Assembly (NCBI GenBank): GCA_026709935.1
Contig: JAPOSC010000065.1
Location: 124,001 to 188,000 of the forward strand
Origin: Thiotrichales bacterium
Lineage (GTDB): Bacteria; Pseudomonadota; Gammaproteobacteria; HK1
DNA: 64,000 nucleotides
Direction: 5' to 3'
The notes below the pieces were generated by a model. That model saw only the letters and a list, made by a program, of their open reading frames with translations, did not search any database and was not told the origin of the DNA. The position numbers and the translations under genes are program-made. This document shows, one piece after another, positions 54,876 through 63,695 of the stretch. The first letter of the stretch is position 1. Each line of letters begins with the position of its first letter.

Positions 54876-56462
54876 TTGTCCAGCGTCGTGCAGCAACGCC
54901 TGCGAAATCTCGTCCAGGCCCTCGGTCCGAGCCTGTTCGCGGGAAGGCGGGTCGGGGTGGAGAAAGAAAGCCTGCGCGTTGATCGCGCCGGTTACATATC
55001 CCAGCGGCCCCATCCGGCGGCGCTCGGCTCCGCCCTCACCCACTCCACCATCACCACCGACTTCTCCGAGGCGTTGCTGGAGTTCGTGACTCCCCCCCGG
55101 CGTGGCGTGCGCGAGACCGCCCGCGACCTCCGGTACCTGCACCAGTTCACCTATCCGCTGATCGACGACGAAGTGCTGTGGGCGACGAGCATGCCGTGCA
55201 TGGTCACCGGCGACCGCTCGATCCCCATCGCGCACTACGGCAGCTCCAACGTGGGCACGATGAAGCATGTGTACCGGCACGGACTGAGCCATCGCTACGG
55301 CCGGGTGATGCAGACCATCTCCGGCGTGCACTTCAACTTCTCCCTGCCGAGGTCGTTCTGGGCCGCGTTCCGCGAGACGGAAGGTCGCGCCGGAGAACGT
55401 CTGGGAGCGTTCGCATCCGAGCACTACTTCGCGCTGCTGCGCAACTTCCACCGCCGCGGATGGCTCGTGCCGCTGCTGTTCGGGGCATCGCCGGCGATCT
55501 GCCGCTCCTTCCTCGGCGCCGCGCCGCATGCGTTCTCCGAGTTCGGAAGGGGAACCCTCTACGAGCCGTTCGCCACCTCGCTGCGCATGAGCGACATCGG
55601 CTACAAGAACAATTCGCAGAGACAGCTCGGGATTTCCTACGATTCTCCTACCGACTACATCCGCACCCTGCACGCGGCGACCGAGACTCCGCACCCGCCG
55701 TACGAGGAGATCGGAATCGTCGTCGACGGCGAGCACCGTCAGCTCAACGCGAACCTCCTCCAGATCGAGAACGAGTACTACAGCTTCGTTCGCCCGAAAC
55801 AGATCGCGCGTTCAGGGGAGAAACCCACGGTCGCGCTGCAGCGACGCGGGGTGCGATACGTGGAGATCCGTGCCCTTGATGTCGACCCGTTCTCGCCGGT
55901 CGGGATCGAGGAGGACACGATGCGGTTCATGGAGGCGTTCCTGATTCACTGTACGCTCGACTCGAGTCCTCCCGTGACGCGGCGGGAACGGGATGAGAAC
56001 GAGGAGAACCAGCGCCTCGTCGCGGTGCGCGGGCGCGATCCGGCCCTGCGGCTGCGGCGAACCGGCACCAGCGTGCCCATTTTCGACTGGGCCCGCGAAA
56101 TCGTCGACGCCGTTGCCGAGATTGCCGAGATACTCGATGCGCCGAACCGGACCCACCGCTACGCCGACGCGATCCGGACATGCCGCGCGTCTCTGGACGA
56201 TCCGCAACTGCTTCCGTCGGCCCGGGTTCTGGAGGAGATGCGCACACGCTCCGAGGCATTCTTCGAATTCGCGATGCGCAAATCCGAGGAGCACCGAGCG
56301 ACTCTTCTCGCAACGCCGTTACCGGCGGCGCGCAAGGCGGCGCTGGAGGCGGAGGCGGCCACATCGCTGCGCGCTCAGCGTGAGATCGAGGCGGCGGATC
56401 AGTCCTCGTTTCCGGAGTACCTGCGCCGCTACTTCGCTCGGCACCCGGCCAAGACGCGCTGA
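54876..56462 (+). CDS. gshA: Glutamate-cysteine ligase
   Basis: First step of glutathione synthesis. The 528-residue protein is of the gammaproteobacterial GshA type (GVEKESLRVDRAG, TTDFSEALLEFVTPP, GSSNVGTMKHVYRHGL, SGVHFNFSLP, RGVRYVEIRALDVDPFSPVGI). TTG 54876 is proposed as start because GGAG lies 8 bases upstream and the product then has almost the E. coli length; GTG 54888 is the alternative. The longer open frame reaching back over ccmH is not coding. Same direction as the ccm operon, 121 bases after ccmH. Confidence 0.94.
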   Translation: MSSVVQQRLRNLVQALGPSLFAGRRVGVEKESLRVDRAGYISQRPHPAALGSALTHSTITTDFSEALLEFVTPPRRGVRETARDLRYLHQFTYPLIDDEVLWATSMPCMVTGDRSIPIAHYGSSNVGTMKHVYRHGLSHRYGRVMQTISGVHFNFSLPRSFWAAFRETEGRAGERLGAFASEHYFALLRNFHRRGWLVPLLFGASPAICRSFLGAAPHAFSEFGRGTLYEPFATSLRMSDIGYKNNSQRQLGISYDSPTDYIRTLHAATETPHPPYEEIGIVVDGEHRQLNANLLQIENEYYSFVRPKQIARSGEKPTVALQRRGVRYVEIRALDVDPFSPVGIEEDTMRFMEAFLIHCTLDSSPPVTRRERDENEENQRLVAVRGRDPALRLRRTGTSVPIFDWAREIVDAVAEIAEILDAPNRTHRYADAIRTCRASLDDPQLLPSARVLEEMRTRSEAFFEFAMRKSEEHRATLLATPLPAARKAALEAEAATSLRAQREIEAADQSSFPEYLRRYFARHPAKTR

Positions 56463-56615
56463 GACCAACCATCCGACCAATCGGCATCTACGACTGGAAA
56501 CCCGACCATCTGCTGGATTGATTCGGCTCGGAGCGTGACGTCCGGCCCGACAAGATCCGGATCCGACCGGAAGCCGGCCGTCAAAGATCACCTCCGCGAA
56601 CATGAGGATCTCCGG

Positions 56616-57566
56616 ATGAAGGCATCGCCCTCCCACCACATGGAATCACTGGCCGCCCACGGAGTCTGGTCCCCGGTCCTCGTGCCGCTTCAGCCGGATC
56701 TGGGCATCGATTCGGAGCGCTTCATCGCGCAGGCGCAATGGCTCCTCGCTCAGGGCTGTCACGGTCTCGCCCTGTTCGGGACCACCAGCGAGGCGAACTC
56801 GTTCTCGGTCGCGGAGCGCAAGGCACTCCTCGAAGAGGTTGTCGAGGCCGGCATCTCCCCCGAACGCCTGATGGTCGGCACCGGGTGCTGCGCCCTGACC
56901 GACAGCGTGGAGCTCACGCGGCACGCCGTCGACACCGGATGCCGACGAGTACTCATGCTGCCACCGTTCTACTACAAGGGAATGAGTGACGAAGGGCTAT
57001 TCCAGAGCTTTGCTGAAGTCGTGGAGCGCGTGGGGAACCCCGACTTGCGGGTGTTTCTCTACCACTTCCCGAGGCTTTCGGGAGTGCCGGTCACCGAGGG
57101 GTTGATTGCGCTGCTCGTCGATGCGTTCCCCGAGGTCGTCGCCGGGGTCAAGGACAGCTCCGGCGAGTGGTCGAACACCCGGATGATGCTCGATCGCTTC
57201 CCCCGCCTCGCGATCTTCCCCGGGTCGGAAACATTCCTGCTCGACGGGCTTCGCGCCGGCGGGGCGGGCTGCATCACCGCCACCTCGAACGTCAACGCGA
57301 GCGGAGCCCGGGCGGTCTTCGATGCCTGGAGCGCCGGACACGAGGACGCCGATACAAGGCAGACGGCGGCCACCACCATCCGTCGCGCCATCGATCGACA
57401 TCCGGGGATCCCGGCCCAGAAGTTCCTCATCGCGCGCTACCGGAACGATCCGGCGTGGCGCACGGTCCGCCCCCCCATGACCGCGCTCGCCGACGAGGCC
57501 GGCCACGACCTCCTGGACGCACTCTCCGCCACCGAATTCGACGGAGCCCGCCTCGCCATTCACTAG
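56616..57566 (+). CDS. DapA-family aldolase/lyase (dihydrodipicolinate synthase-like)
   Basis: Schiff-base class I aldolase-type enzyme acting on a 2-oxo acid. The 316-residue protein has GTTSE at 55-59, the catalytic Y149 in LYHFPRLSGVP and the Schiff-base K179 in GVKDSSGEW. GAGG about 8 bases before ATG 56616 supports the start. The YHFPRLSG and SGEW variants differ from true DapA (YNVPxRT), so lysine synthesis is unlikely; family members cleave or form compounds such as 4-hydroxy-2-oxoglutarate, keto-deoxy-sugars or sialic acid. Substrate not assignable. It precedes the ThDP enzyme and MFS gene. Confidence 0.82.
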   Translation: MKASPSHHMESLAAHGVWSPVLVPLQPDLGIDSERFIAQAQWLLAQGCHGLALFGTTSEANSFSVAERKALLEEVVEAGISPERLMVGTGCCALTDSVELTRHAVDTGCRRVLMLPPFYYKGMSDEGLFQSFAEVVERVGNPDLRVFLYHFPRLSGVPVTEGLIALLVDAFPEVVAGVKDSSGEWSNTRMMLDRFPRLAIFPGSETFLLDGLRAGGAGCITATSNVNASGARAVFDAWSAGHEDADTRQTAATTIRRAIDRHPGIPAQKFLIARYRNDPAWRTVRPPMTALADEAGHDLLDALSATEFDGARLAIH

Positions 57567-57810
57567 AACGCCGACAAGAACAACATTTCAATTCAATGTG
57601 TCTGCCCCGCTGATCGGGAAGGGGTTTTGAGACTGTTCGGGGGAAAGTCGATTTCGGTCAGGGTCAGTACCCCAACCCCCGGGACGCGTCGCCACCGCCG
57701 GGAAACGGAACACGATCACGTCGCATTCGGTACCTCTCGATCCGCACATTCTGTGCGAGAATCCGCGCCCTCGCGAATCATCCACCGACCCTTGCCCGAC
57801 CGGTGACGAC

Positions 57811-59490
57811 ATGAACCAGACCAAGCGCCGTACCGGCGGCCGGGTTCTGATCGACGCACTGCGCATCCACGGTGTGGACACCGTGTTCTGCGTACCGGGC
57901 GAGAGCTATCTCGCGGCCCTCGACGCGCTGCACGACGCGCGGGACGCCATCACCACGATCACCTGTCGGCACGAAGGTGGCGCCGCCAACATGGCGGAGG
58001 CCTGGGGCAAGCTCACCGGGCGGCCGGGCATCGCCATGGTCACCCGCGGGCCGGGGGCGTGCCACGCGACCATCGGGCTCCACAACGCGGTTCAGGACTC
58101 GACCCCGATGGTGCTGTTCATCGGTCAGGTCGCGCGCGGGCACTCGGATCGGGAGGCGTTCCAGGAGATCGAGTACCGGCGGTTCCTCGATCCGCTGTGC
58201 AAGGGGGTGGTGCAGATCGACGATCCGGCCCGCATCCCCGAGCTCGTGAGCCAGGCGTTCCACCGTGCCTGCTCCGGGCGACCGGGGCCGGTGGCGGTTG
58301 TCCTTCCCGAGGACATGCTGACCGAGGAGACCGACGTCGCGGACGCGGGGCCGTACACGGTGGTATCGCCGGGCGTTGCGCACGGTGCGATTCCGGCCCT
58401 GCGTACTCTGCTCGCGCAGGCGCGATGTCCGCTGGTCATCGCCGGCGGCGGAGGCTGGTGCGCACGGGCGAGCGAGGATCTGGCCCGGTTCGTGGAAGCG
58501 AATGCGCTCACCACCGCGGCCTCGTTCCGCTGTCAGGACCGGCTCGACAACACCCACCCCTGCTACGCCGGCGACCTCGGGCTCGGCATCGACCCGAAAC
58601 TCGCCGAGCGGGTGCGCGACGCCGACCTGCTGCTGGTGGTCGGCGCCCGGCTCGGCGAGATGACGACCCACGGCTACCGGCTCGTGGCACCGCCGTCCCC
58701 GCGGCAGAAGCTGGTGCACATACACCCCGACCCCGACGAGCTGGGCCGCGTGTACCAGCCGACCCTCGCGATCTGCGCGGGATCGGCCGAGTTCCTGCGC
58801 GCCGCCACCGCGATGCCGCCGGTGGACGCAGGCGCCTGGCGCGACGCCACCGCCCACGCCCACCGGGAATATCTGGAGTCCGTCGAACCGACCGCCGGCC
58901 TGCCGGGGCCGGTGGAGATGGGAAAGGTCATGACGCACCTGCGCGAGCGGCTCCCGCCGGACGCGATCCTCACCACCGACGCCGGCAACTTCTCCGCCTG
59001 GATGCACCGGCACTACGTCTACCGGATCTATCCGAGCCAGATCGGCCCGACCAGCGGCGCGATGGGCTACGGGATCCCGGCCGCCATCGCGGCCCGTCAC
59101 GTCTACCCCGACCGGCCGGTGGTCGCGTTCTGCGGCGACGGGGGCGCGCTGATGACCGGGCAGGAGATCGCGACGGCAGTGCACCACGGGATCGACCCCG
59201 TCATCCTGGTGGTGAACAATGCGATGTACGGCACCATCCGCATGCACCAGGAACGGGAATACCCCGATCGCCCCATCGCCACCGGGCTCACCAACCCCGA
59301 TTTCACGGCGTGGGCCGAAAGTTTCGGCGCGTTCGCGGCCCGGGTCGAACGCACGGACGAATTCCCCGGCGCGTTCGAGGCCGCGCTGTCGGCCGGTCGC
59401 GTCGCGGTGGTGGAACTGCGCATCGACCCGGAGCTGATCACCACCCGCGCGACGCTCGCGCAGATCCGCGGCACCGGCGCGCGCGCCTGA
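57811..59490 (+). CDS. Acetolactate-synthase-like thiamine-diphosphate enzyme
   Basis: Decarboxylase or carboligase of the large acetolactate synthase/pyruvate oxidase family. The 559-residue protein has the catalytic Glu55 (CRHEGGAANMAE), the ThDP/Mg motif GDGG (442-445) to NN (469-470), and a central domain without an obvious FAD signature. Only a catalytic-type subunit is present; there is no ilvH-like regulatory gene, so branched-chain amino acid synthesis is unlikely. Substrate unknown. It is 34 bases upstream of a YcaD-like exporter and near glcDEF, which suggests organic-acid metabolism. Confidence 0.85.
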   Translation: MNQTKRRTGGRVLIDALRIHGVDTVFCVPGESYLAALDALHDARDAITTITCRHEGGAANMAEAWGKLTGRPGIAMVTRGPGACHATIGLHNAVQDSTPMVLFIGQVARGHSDREAFQEIEYRRFLDPLCKGVVQIDDPARIPELVSQAFHRACSGRPGPVAVVLPEDMLTEETDVADAGPYTVVSPGVAHGAIPALRTLLAQARCPLVIAGGGGWCARASEDLARFVEANALTTAASFRCQDRLDNTHPCYAGDLGLGIDPKLAERVRDADLLLVVGARLGEMTTHGYRLVAPPSPRQKLVHIHPDPDELGRVYQPTLAICAGSAEFLRAATAMPPVDAGAWRDATAHAHREYLESVEPTAGLPGPVEMGKVMTHLRERLPPDAILTTDAGNFSAWMHRHYVYRIYPSQIGPTSGAMGYGIPAAIAARHVYPDRPVVAFCGDGGALMTGQEIATAVHHGIDPVILVVNNAMYGTIRMHQEREYPDRPIATGLTNPDFTAWAESFGAFAARVERTDEFPGAFEAALSAGRVAVVELRIDPELITTRATLAQIRGTGARA

Positions 59491-59524
59491 CCCCCCCCCA
59501 ACGCCCCCGCCATCCTCCCCCGCC

Positions 59525-60778
59525 ATGTTCGCCGCGATCGCCAGTGCGTGGGCGTTGCTGCTCGGCATTGCCCTCATCATGCTCGGCAACGGGCTGCAGA
59601 GCACGTTGCTCGGGGTGCGAGCGACCCTGGAGGGATTCGGCACCGGCACCACGGGGTTCGTGATGACCGGCTACTTCGCCGGCTTCCTCGCCGGTTCACT
59701 CATCGTCCCGCGCCTGCTCGCCAACGTGGGGCACATCCGGGTCTTCGCCGCCCTCGCCTCGGTCGCATCCGGCGCCGCCCTGCTGCACACGGTGTCCGTG
59801 ACCCCGGTCTCCTGGTTCCTGATCCGGGTGGTCACGGGGTTCTGCTTCTCCGGCCTCTACGTGGTGGCCGAGAGCTGGATCAACGACGCAGCCACGAACC
59901 GGACCCGCGGCCAGTTGCTCTCGGTGTACATGATCATGGTGATGGGAGGGGTAGGCACCGGTCAGCTCCTGCTGAACCTCTCCGACCCGCGCGGCTTCGA
60001 GCTGTTCGTGCTGGTCTCGGTCCTGGTCTCCTTTGCGCTCGTCCCGATCACGCTGAGCGTGGGCCGCGCGCCGAGCTTCGAGGCGCCGGAATCGATCGGG
60101 GTCCGGGCCCTGTTCCGGGCGTCGCCGCTCGGCGTCTCCGGCGCGTTCCTGGTCGGCATCGCGCACAGCGCCCTCTTCTCGATGGGAGCGGTGTACGCCA
60201 CCCGCATCGGACTCGCCGTGGATCGGCTCTCCCTGTTCATCGCGGTGGCGCTGTTCGGCGGCCTCGCGCTGCAGTGGCCGATCGGCTGGCTCTCCGACCG
60301 GTTCGACCGGCGCCGGGTTATCGTGGCAGCGGCCTGGATCGCCACCGGCGCCTCGATCGCAGCCGGCGCCGGCGGAGCCGATTCGTACGCGCTTCTCATC
60401 GGCGCCACCGCCCTGCTCGGCGGCACGTCGCTGCCGCTCTACTCCCTGTGCGGCGCGCACACCAACGATCACCTGACCCCGCGCCAGATCATTGCGGCGA
60501 GCGCGACCCTGGTTCTCGTCGGGGGGTTGGGGCTCACCATCGGCCCTCTGCTCGCGGCGGAGCTCATGCGGCTCTCCGGGCCGCCGGGCCTGTTCTGGCT
60601 GATCGCCATCGTCCACGGAGCCATCGGCGCCTATGGCCTGTACCGGATGCTGCGCCGCGAGCCGGTGCCGCTCGACGAGCAGCGCACCTACGACCCGGTG
60701 AGCCTGCGCACATCGCCGATCGTGCAGGCACAGACGGGCGGGGAGATGGACGATGCGCAGGACTCGAAGGGCGAATGA
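59525..60778 (+). CDS. MFS transporter, YcaD-like
   Basis: Predicted inner-membrane transporter. The 417-residue protein has 12 membrane segments, GYFAGFLAGSLIVPRLLANVGHIRVFA early and WLSDRFDRRRVI (the MFS loop 8-9 motif). The pattern SGLYVVAESWINDAATNRTRGQ is typical of the YcaD subgroup. It is 34 bases downstream of the ThDP enzyme, so it may move that enzyme's substrate or product. Direction and substrate unknown. The C-terminal tail is acidic and soluble. Confidence 0.85.
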   Translation: MFAAIASAWALLLGIALIMLGNGLQSTLLGVRATLEGFGTGTTGFVMTGYFAGFLAGSLIVPRLLANVGHIRVFAALASVASGAALLHTVSVTPVSWFLIRVVTGFCFSGLYVVAESWINDAATNRTRGQLLSVYMIMVMGGVGTGQLLLNLSDPRGFELFVLVSVLVSFALVPITLSVGRAPSFEAPESIGVRALFRASPLGVSGAFLVGIAHSALFSMGAVYATRIGLAVDRLSLFIAVALFGGLALQWPIGWLSDRFDRRRVIVAAAWIATGASIAAGAGGADSYALLIGATALLGGTSLPLYSLCGAHTNDHLTPRQIIAASATLVLVGGLGLTIGPLLAAELMRLSGPPGLFWLIAIVHGAIGAYGLYRMLRREPVPLDEQRTYDPVSLRTSPIVQAQTGGEMDDAQDSKGE

Positions 60779-60821
60779 AGAGATGACTGCGTCATTGGTT
60801 CAACATGTCGGCGTATGAGCA

Positions 60822-60830
60822 TGGCATACT
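60822..60830 (+). promoter_or_regulatory. Candidate extended -10 promoter for glcDEF
   Basis: TGG followed by CATACT (60825-60830), an extended -10 pattern about 40 bases before the chosen glcD start. The -35 region is weak. Confidence 0.35.
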
Positions 60831-60870
60831 GATGCACCGTCGATCTGGGCGGAATGATGCGTACCACCCG

Positions 60871-62358
60871 ATGAACGAGACGGTGCCCGCTGCAACCCGC
60901 GATACTCGCAAGCGCGACGTGATCGACGCATTCCGCCGCATCCTCCCTTCCGCGTCCGTTCTGCACACCGAGGAGACCCTGAAGCCCTACGAGTGCGATG
61001 GGCTCACCGCCTACCGCCAGGTTCCCCTCGTCGTGGTACTGCCCGATACCGTGGAACAGGTGCAGGAGGTGATGCGTATCTGCACCCGTCTCGGCGTGCC
61101 GGTGGTCGCGCGTGGTGCGGGCACGGGCCTCTCGGGCGGCGCCCTGCCGCTGGCCGACGGGGTGTTGCTGAGCCTCGCGAAGTTCAACCGGATCCTGGAG
61201 GTCGACGCCGTCAACCGCACCGCGCGGGTGGAGCCGGGGGTGCGCAACCTCGCCATCTCCGAGCACGTCGCTCCCCTCGGGCTCTACTACGCGCCGGACC
61301 CGTCCTCGCAGATCGCGTGCAGCATCGGCGGCAACGTGGCGGAGAATGCAGGCGGGCTGCACTGTCTCAAGTACGGGCTCACCGTGCACAACATTCTGGA
61401 ACTCGACGTGATCACCGCCGACGGCGAACGCATCACCATCGGCGGCGGCGCACTCGACTCGCCCGGTTACGACCTGCTTGCGCTGATGACCGGATCGGAG
61501 GGTCTGCTCGGGGTGGTGGTGGAGGTCAGGGTGAAGCTCCTGCCGAAACCCGCCTGCGCGAAGGTGGTGCTCGCGGCGTTCGTGGATGTCGAGAGCGCGG
61601 GCGCGGCGGTCGGCGCCATCATCGCCGAGGGCATTCTCCCGGCCGGACTGGAGATGATGGACAACTTTGCCATCCGCGCCACCGACGACTTCTGCGGCGC
61701 CGGCTATCCGACCGACGCCGCCGCCATCCTGCTCTGCGAGCTCGACGGAGTCGAAGAAGAAACCGAGGACCAGGTCTCGAACGTGCGGTCGGTGCTGGAG
61801 CGCTGCGGGGCGACCGAGGTACGGGTCGCGCGCGACGACGCCGAGCGCGCCCGCTTCTGGATGGGACGCAAAGCCGCCTTCCCCGCCGCCGGGCGCCTCT
61901 CGCCCGACTACCTCTGCATGGACGGCACCATCCCGCGGCGCGAGCTGCCGGCGGTACTCAACCGCATGCAGGCGCTCTCCGACGAATCGGGCCTGCGCAT
62001 CATGAACGTGTTTCACGCCGGCGACGGGAATCTGCACCCCCTCATCCTCTACGACGCGAACGCGCCCGGCGAGCTGGAGCTGGCCGAACGGGTCGGAGCG
62101 CAGATCCTGGAGCTCTGCGTCGAGGTCGGCGGGACCATCACCGGCGAGCACGGGGTCGGAGTGGAGAAGATCGATCAGATGTGCGTGCAGTTCGCATCAC
62201 CCGAGTTGGTCCAGTTCCAGGCGGTGAAGGCCGCGTTCGATCCGGACGGGCGGCTCAACCCCGGCAAGGCGGTGCCAACCCTGCAACGCTGCGCCGAGTA
62301 CGGCGCCATGCACGTGCACGGCGGCAAGCTGCCGTTCGCGGACATCGAGCGGTTCTGA
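60871..62358 (+). CDS. glcD: Glycolate oxidase FAD subunit GlcD
   Basis: FAD-binding subunit of membrane-associated glycolate dehydrogenase, which oxidises glycolate to glyoxylate. From ATG 60871 the protein has 495 residues and follows E. coli GlcD closely: YECDGL, ARGAGTGLSGGALPL, SSQIACSIGGNVAENAGGLHCLKYG, GLEMMDNFAIRA, FHAGDGNLHP and GEHGVGVEKI. Two in-frame ATGs upstream (60805, 60832) are possible starts; none has a clear ribosome binding site. First gene of glcDEF. Confidence 0.94.
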   Translation: MNETVPAATRDTRKRDVIDAFRRILPSASVLHTEETLKPYECDGLTAYRQVPLVVVLPDTVEQVQEVMRICTRLGVPVVARGAGTGLSGGALPLADGVLLSLAKFNRILEVDAVNRTARVEPGVRNLAISEHVAPLGLYYAPDPSSQIACSIGGNVAENAGGLHCLKYGLTVHNILELDVITADGERITIGGGALDSPGYDLLALMTGSEGLLGVVVEVRVKLLPKPACAKVVLAAFVDVESAGAAVGAIIAEGILPAGLEMMDNFAIRATDDFCGAGYPTDAAAILLCELDGVEEETEDQVSNVRSVLERCGATEVRVARDDAERARFWMGRKAAFPAAGRLSPDYLCMDGTIPRRELPAVLNRMQALSDESGLRIMNVFHAGDGNLHPLILYDANAPGELELAERVGAQILELCVEVGGTITGEHGVGVEKIDQMCVQFASPELVQFQAVKAAFDPDGRLNPGKAVPTLQRCAEYGAMHVHGGKLPFADIERF

Positions 62359-62591
62359 GTCGTACCGAGCGCCTCTCCGGCGACAATCCAGAGCACCGAG
62401 CAAGGGCACGATGTCATGGTCTTCGGAACATCCTCTGCCCGGCGGGGCCATGCCGCATCGTCCGCCCCATTGCCCGCCACGTCGTCCGCCATGTCGTCCG
62501 GAAGAATCGCTCGGGGCCCCGCCCGCACGAAATACATCTGCGCCGCCCTGCCGGGTACGACCGGCGACAGTGGACTGACGGACGCAGACCG

Positions 62592-63695
62592 ATGGATGCC
62601 GATCTGAGCGTACAGCTCTGCGAGCGGGTCCGGGCGGCTGCGGCCGACGGGACGCCACTCGCCGTCACCGGCGGCGGGACCAAGGCGTTTCTGGGGCGCG
62701 TCACGCAGGCGGAACGCTTCGACGTCGCCGGCCACCGGGGCATCGTCTCCTACGAGCCGACCGAACTCGTGCTTTCCGCCCGCGGCGGCACCCTGCTGGC
62801 CGAGGTCGAAGCGGCACTCGCAGAGCGGGGGCAGATGCTTGCGTTCGAGCCGCCCGCGTTCGGGGAGACGGCCACTATCGGTGGCACCGTCGCGGCCGGA
62901 CTCTCCGGTCCGGCGCGCCCCTACGCCGGCGCGGCGCGCGACTTCATGCTCGGCACCCGGGTGCTGAACGGCAAGGGCGAGGTGCTGCGCTTCGGCGGCG
63001 AGGTGATGAAGAATGTCGCCGGCTACGACGTATCGCGCCTCATGACCGGCGCCTGCGGTACCCTCGGGGTGCTGCTCGAAGTCTCGCTCAAGGTGCTGCC
63101 GCGTCCGACCGCAGAGCGCACCGTCACCTTCGACACGAGCGCAGCGGAAGCCATCGCGCAGTGCAACGCCTGGGCCGCGAAGCCGCTGCCCCTGACCGGG
63201 GCGTGCCACGACGGGGAGCGGCTCTTCGTGCGGCTCGCGGGGACCAGGAGCGGCGTCGATGCGGCCGCCCGCGAGATCGGCGGTGACTCCGTATCCGACA
63301 CCCCCGATCAGGACCCCGTCGCAGGGAGCAATCGGTGGTGGGCCGCACTGCGCGAGCAGACGCTGCCATTCTTCACCCGGGAGGGGCCACCGTTGTGGCG
63401 TCTCTCGGTACCACCCGGCGCCGCGCCCCTGAACATTGCCGGGGACATCACCGGCGACACCCTCGTCGACTGGGGCGGGGCGCTGCGCTGGCTGCGCACC
63501 GCCGCACCGGCGGTGGAGGTGCGGGCGGCCGCGGAGCGGGCCGGCGGCCACGCGATGCTCTTTCGTGGCGGCGACCGCACTGGCGAGGTGTTCCACCCCC
63601 TTGCTCCGGTCGTCCGCACACTTCACGAGCGCCTCAAGACCGCATTCGATCCGGCCGGTATTTTCAACCCGGGACGAATGTACGAGGGGATCTGA
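62592..63695 (+). CDS. glcE: Glycolate oxidase FAD-binding subunit GlcE
   Basis: Second FAD-binding subunit of glycolate oxidase. The 367-residue protein aligns with E. coli GlcE: TGGGTKAFLGR, HRGIVSYEPTELV, GLSGPARPYAGAARDFMLGTR, GGEVMKNVAGYDVSRLMTG, and the ending FDPAGIFNPGRMYEGI. ATG 62592 gives the same start as E. coli. An open frame of over 500 codons upstream is a shadow of glcD. Unusually, 233 bases separate it from glcD; its stop abuts glcF. Confidence 0.93.
   Translation: MDADLSVQLCERVRAAAADGTPLAVTGGGTKAFLGRVTQAERFDVAGHRGIVSYEPTELVLSARGGTLLAEVEAALAERGQMLAFEPPAFGETATIGGTVAAGLSGPARPYAGAARDFMLGTRVLNGKGEVLRFGGEVMKNVAGYDVSRLMTGACGTLGVLLEVSLKVLPRPTAERTVTFDTSAAEAIAQCNAWAAKPLPLTGACHDGERLFVRLAGTRSGVDAAAREIGGDSVSDTPDQDPVAGSNRWWAALREQTLPFFTREGPPLWRLSVPPGAAPLNIAGDITGDTLVDWGGALRWLRTAAPAVEVRAAAERAGGHAMLFRGGDRTGEVFHPLAPVVRTLHERLKTAFDPAGIFNPGRMYEGI

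Noticed and set aside
57605-57628. CCCC...GGGGTTTT as a terminator after the DapA-like gene
   Set aside because: Only four pairs with a 12-base loop and a four-T run; too weak to report as a feature.
57811-59490. Glyoxylate carboligase (Gcl) for the ThDP enzyme
   Set aside because: Gcl has Val in place of the catalytic Glu of this family; here Glu55 is present in CRHEGGAA, so plain Gcl is unlikely despite the nearby glc genes.
62480-62510. Short 12-base tandem repeat (CGCCACGTCGTC, CGCCATGTCGTC) between glcD and glcE
   Set aside because: Only two units in a low-complexity stretch; no function or gene can be tied to it.
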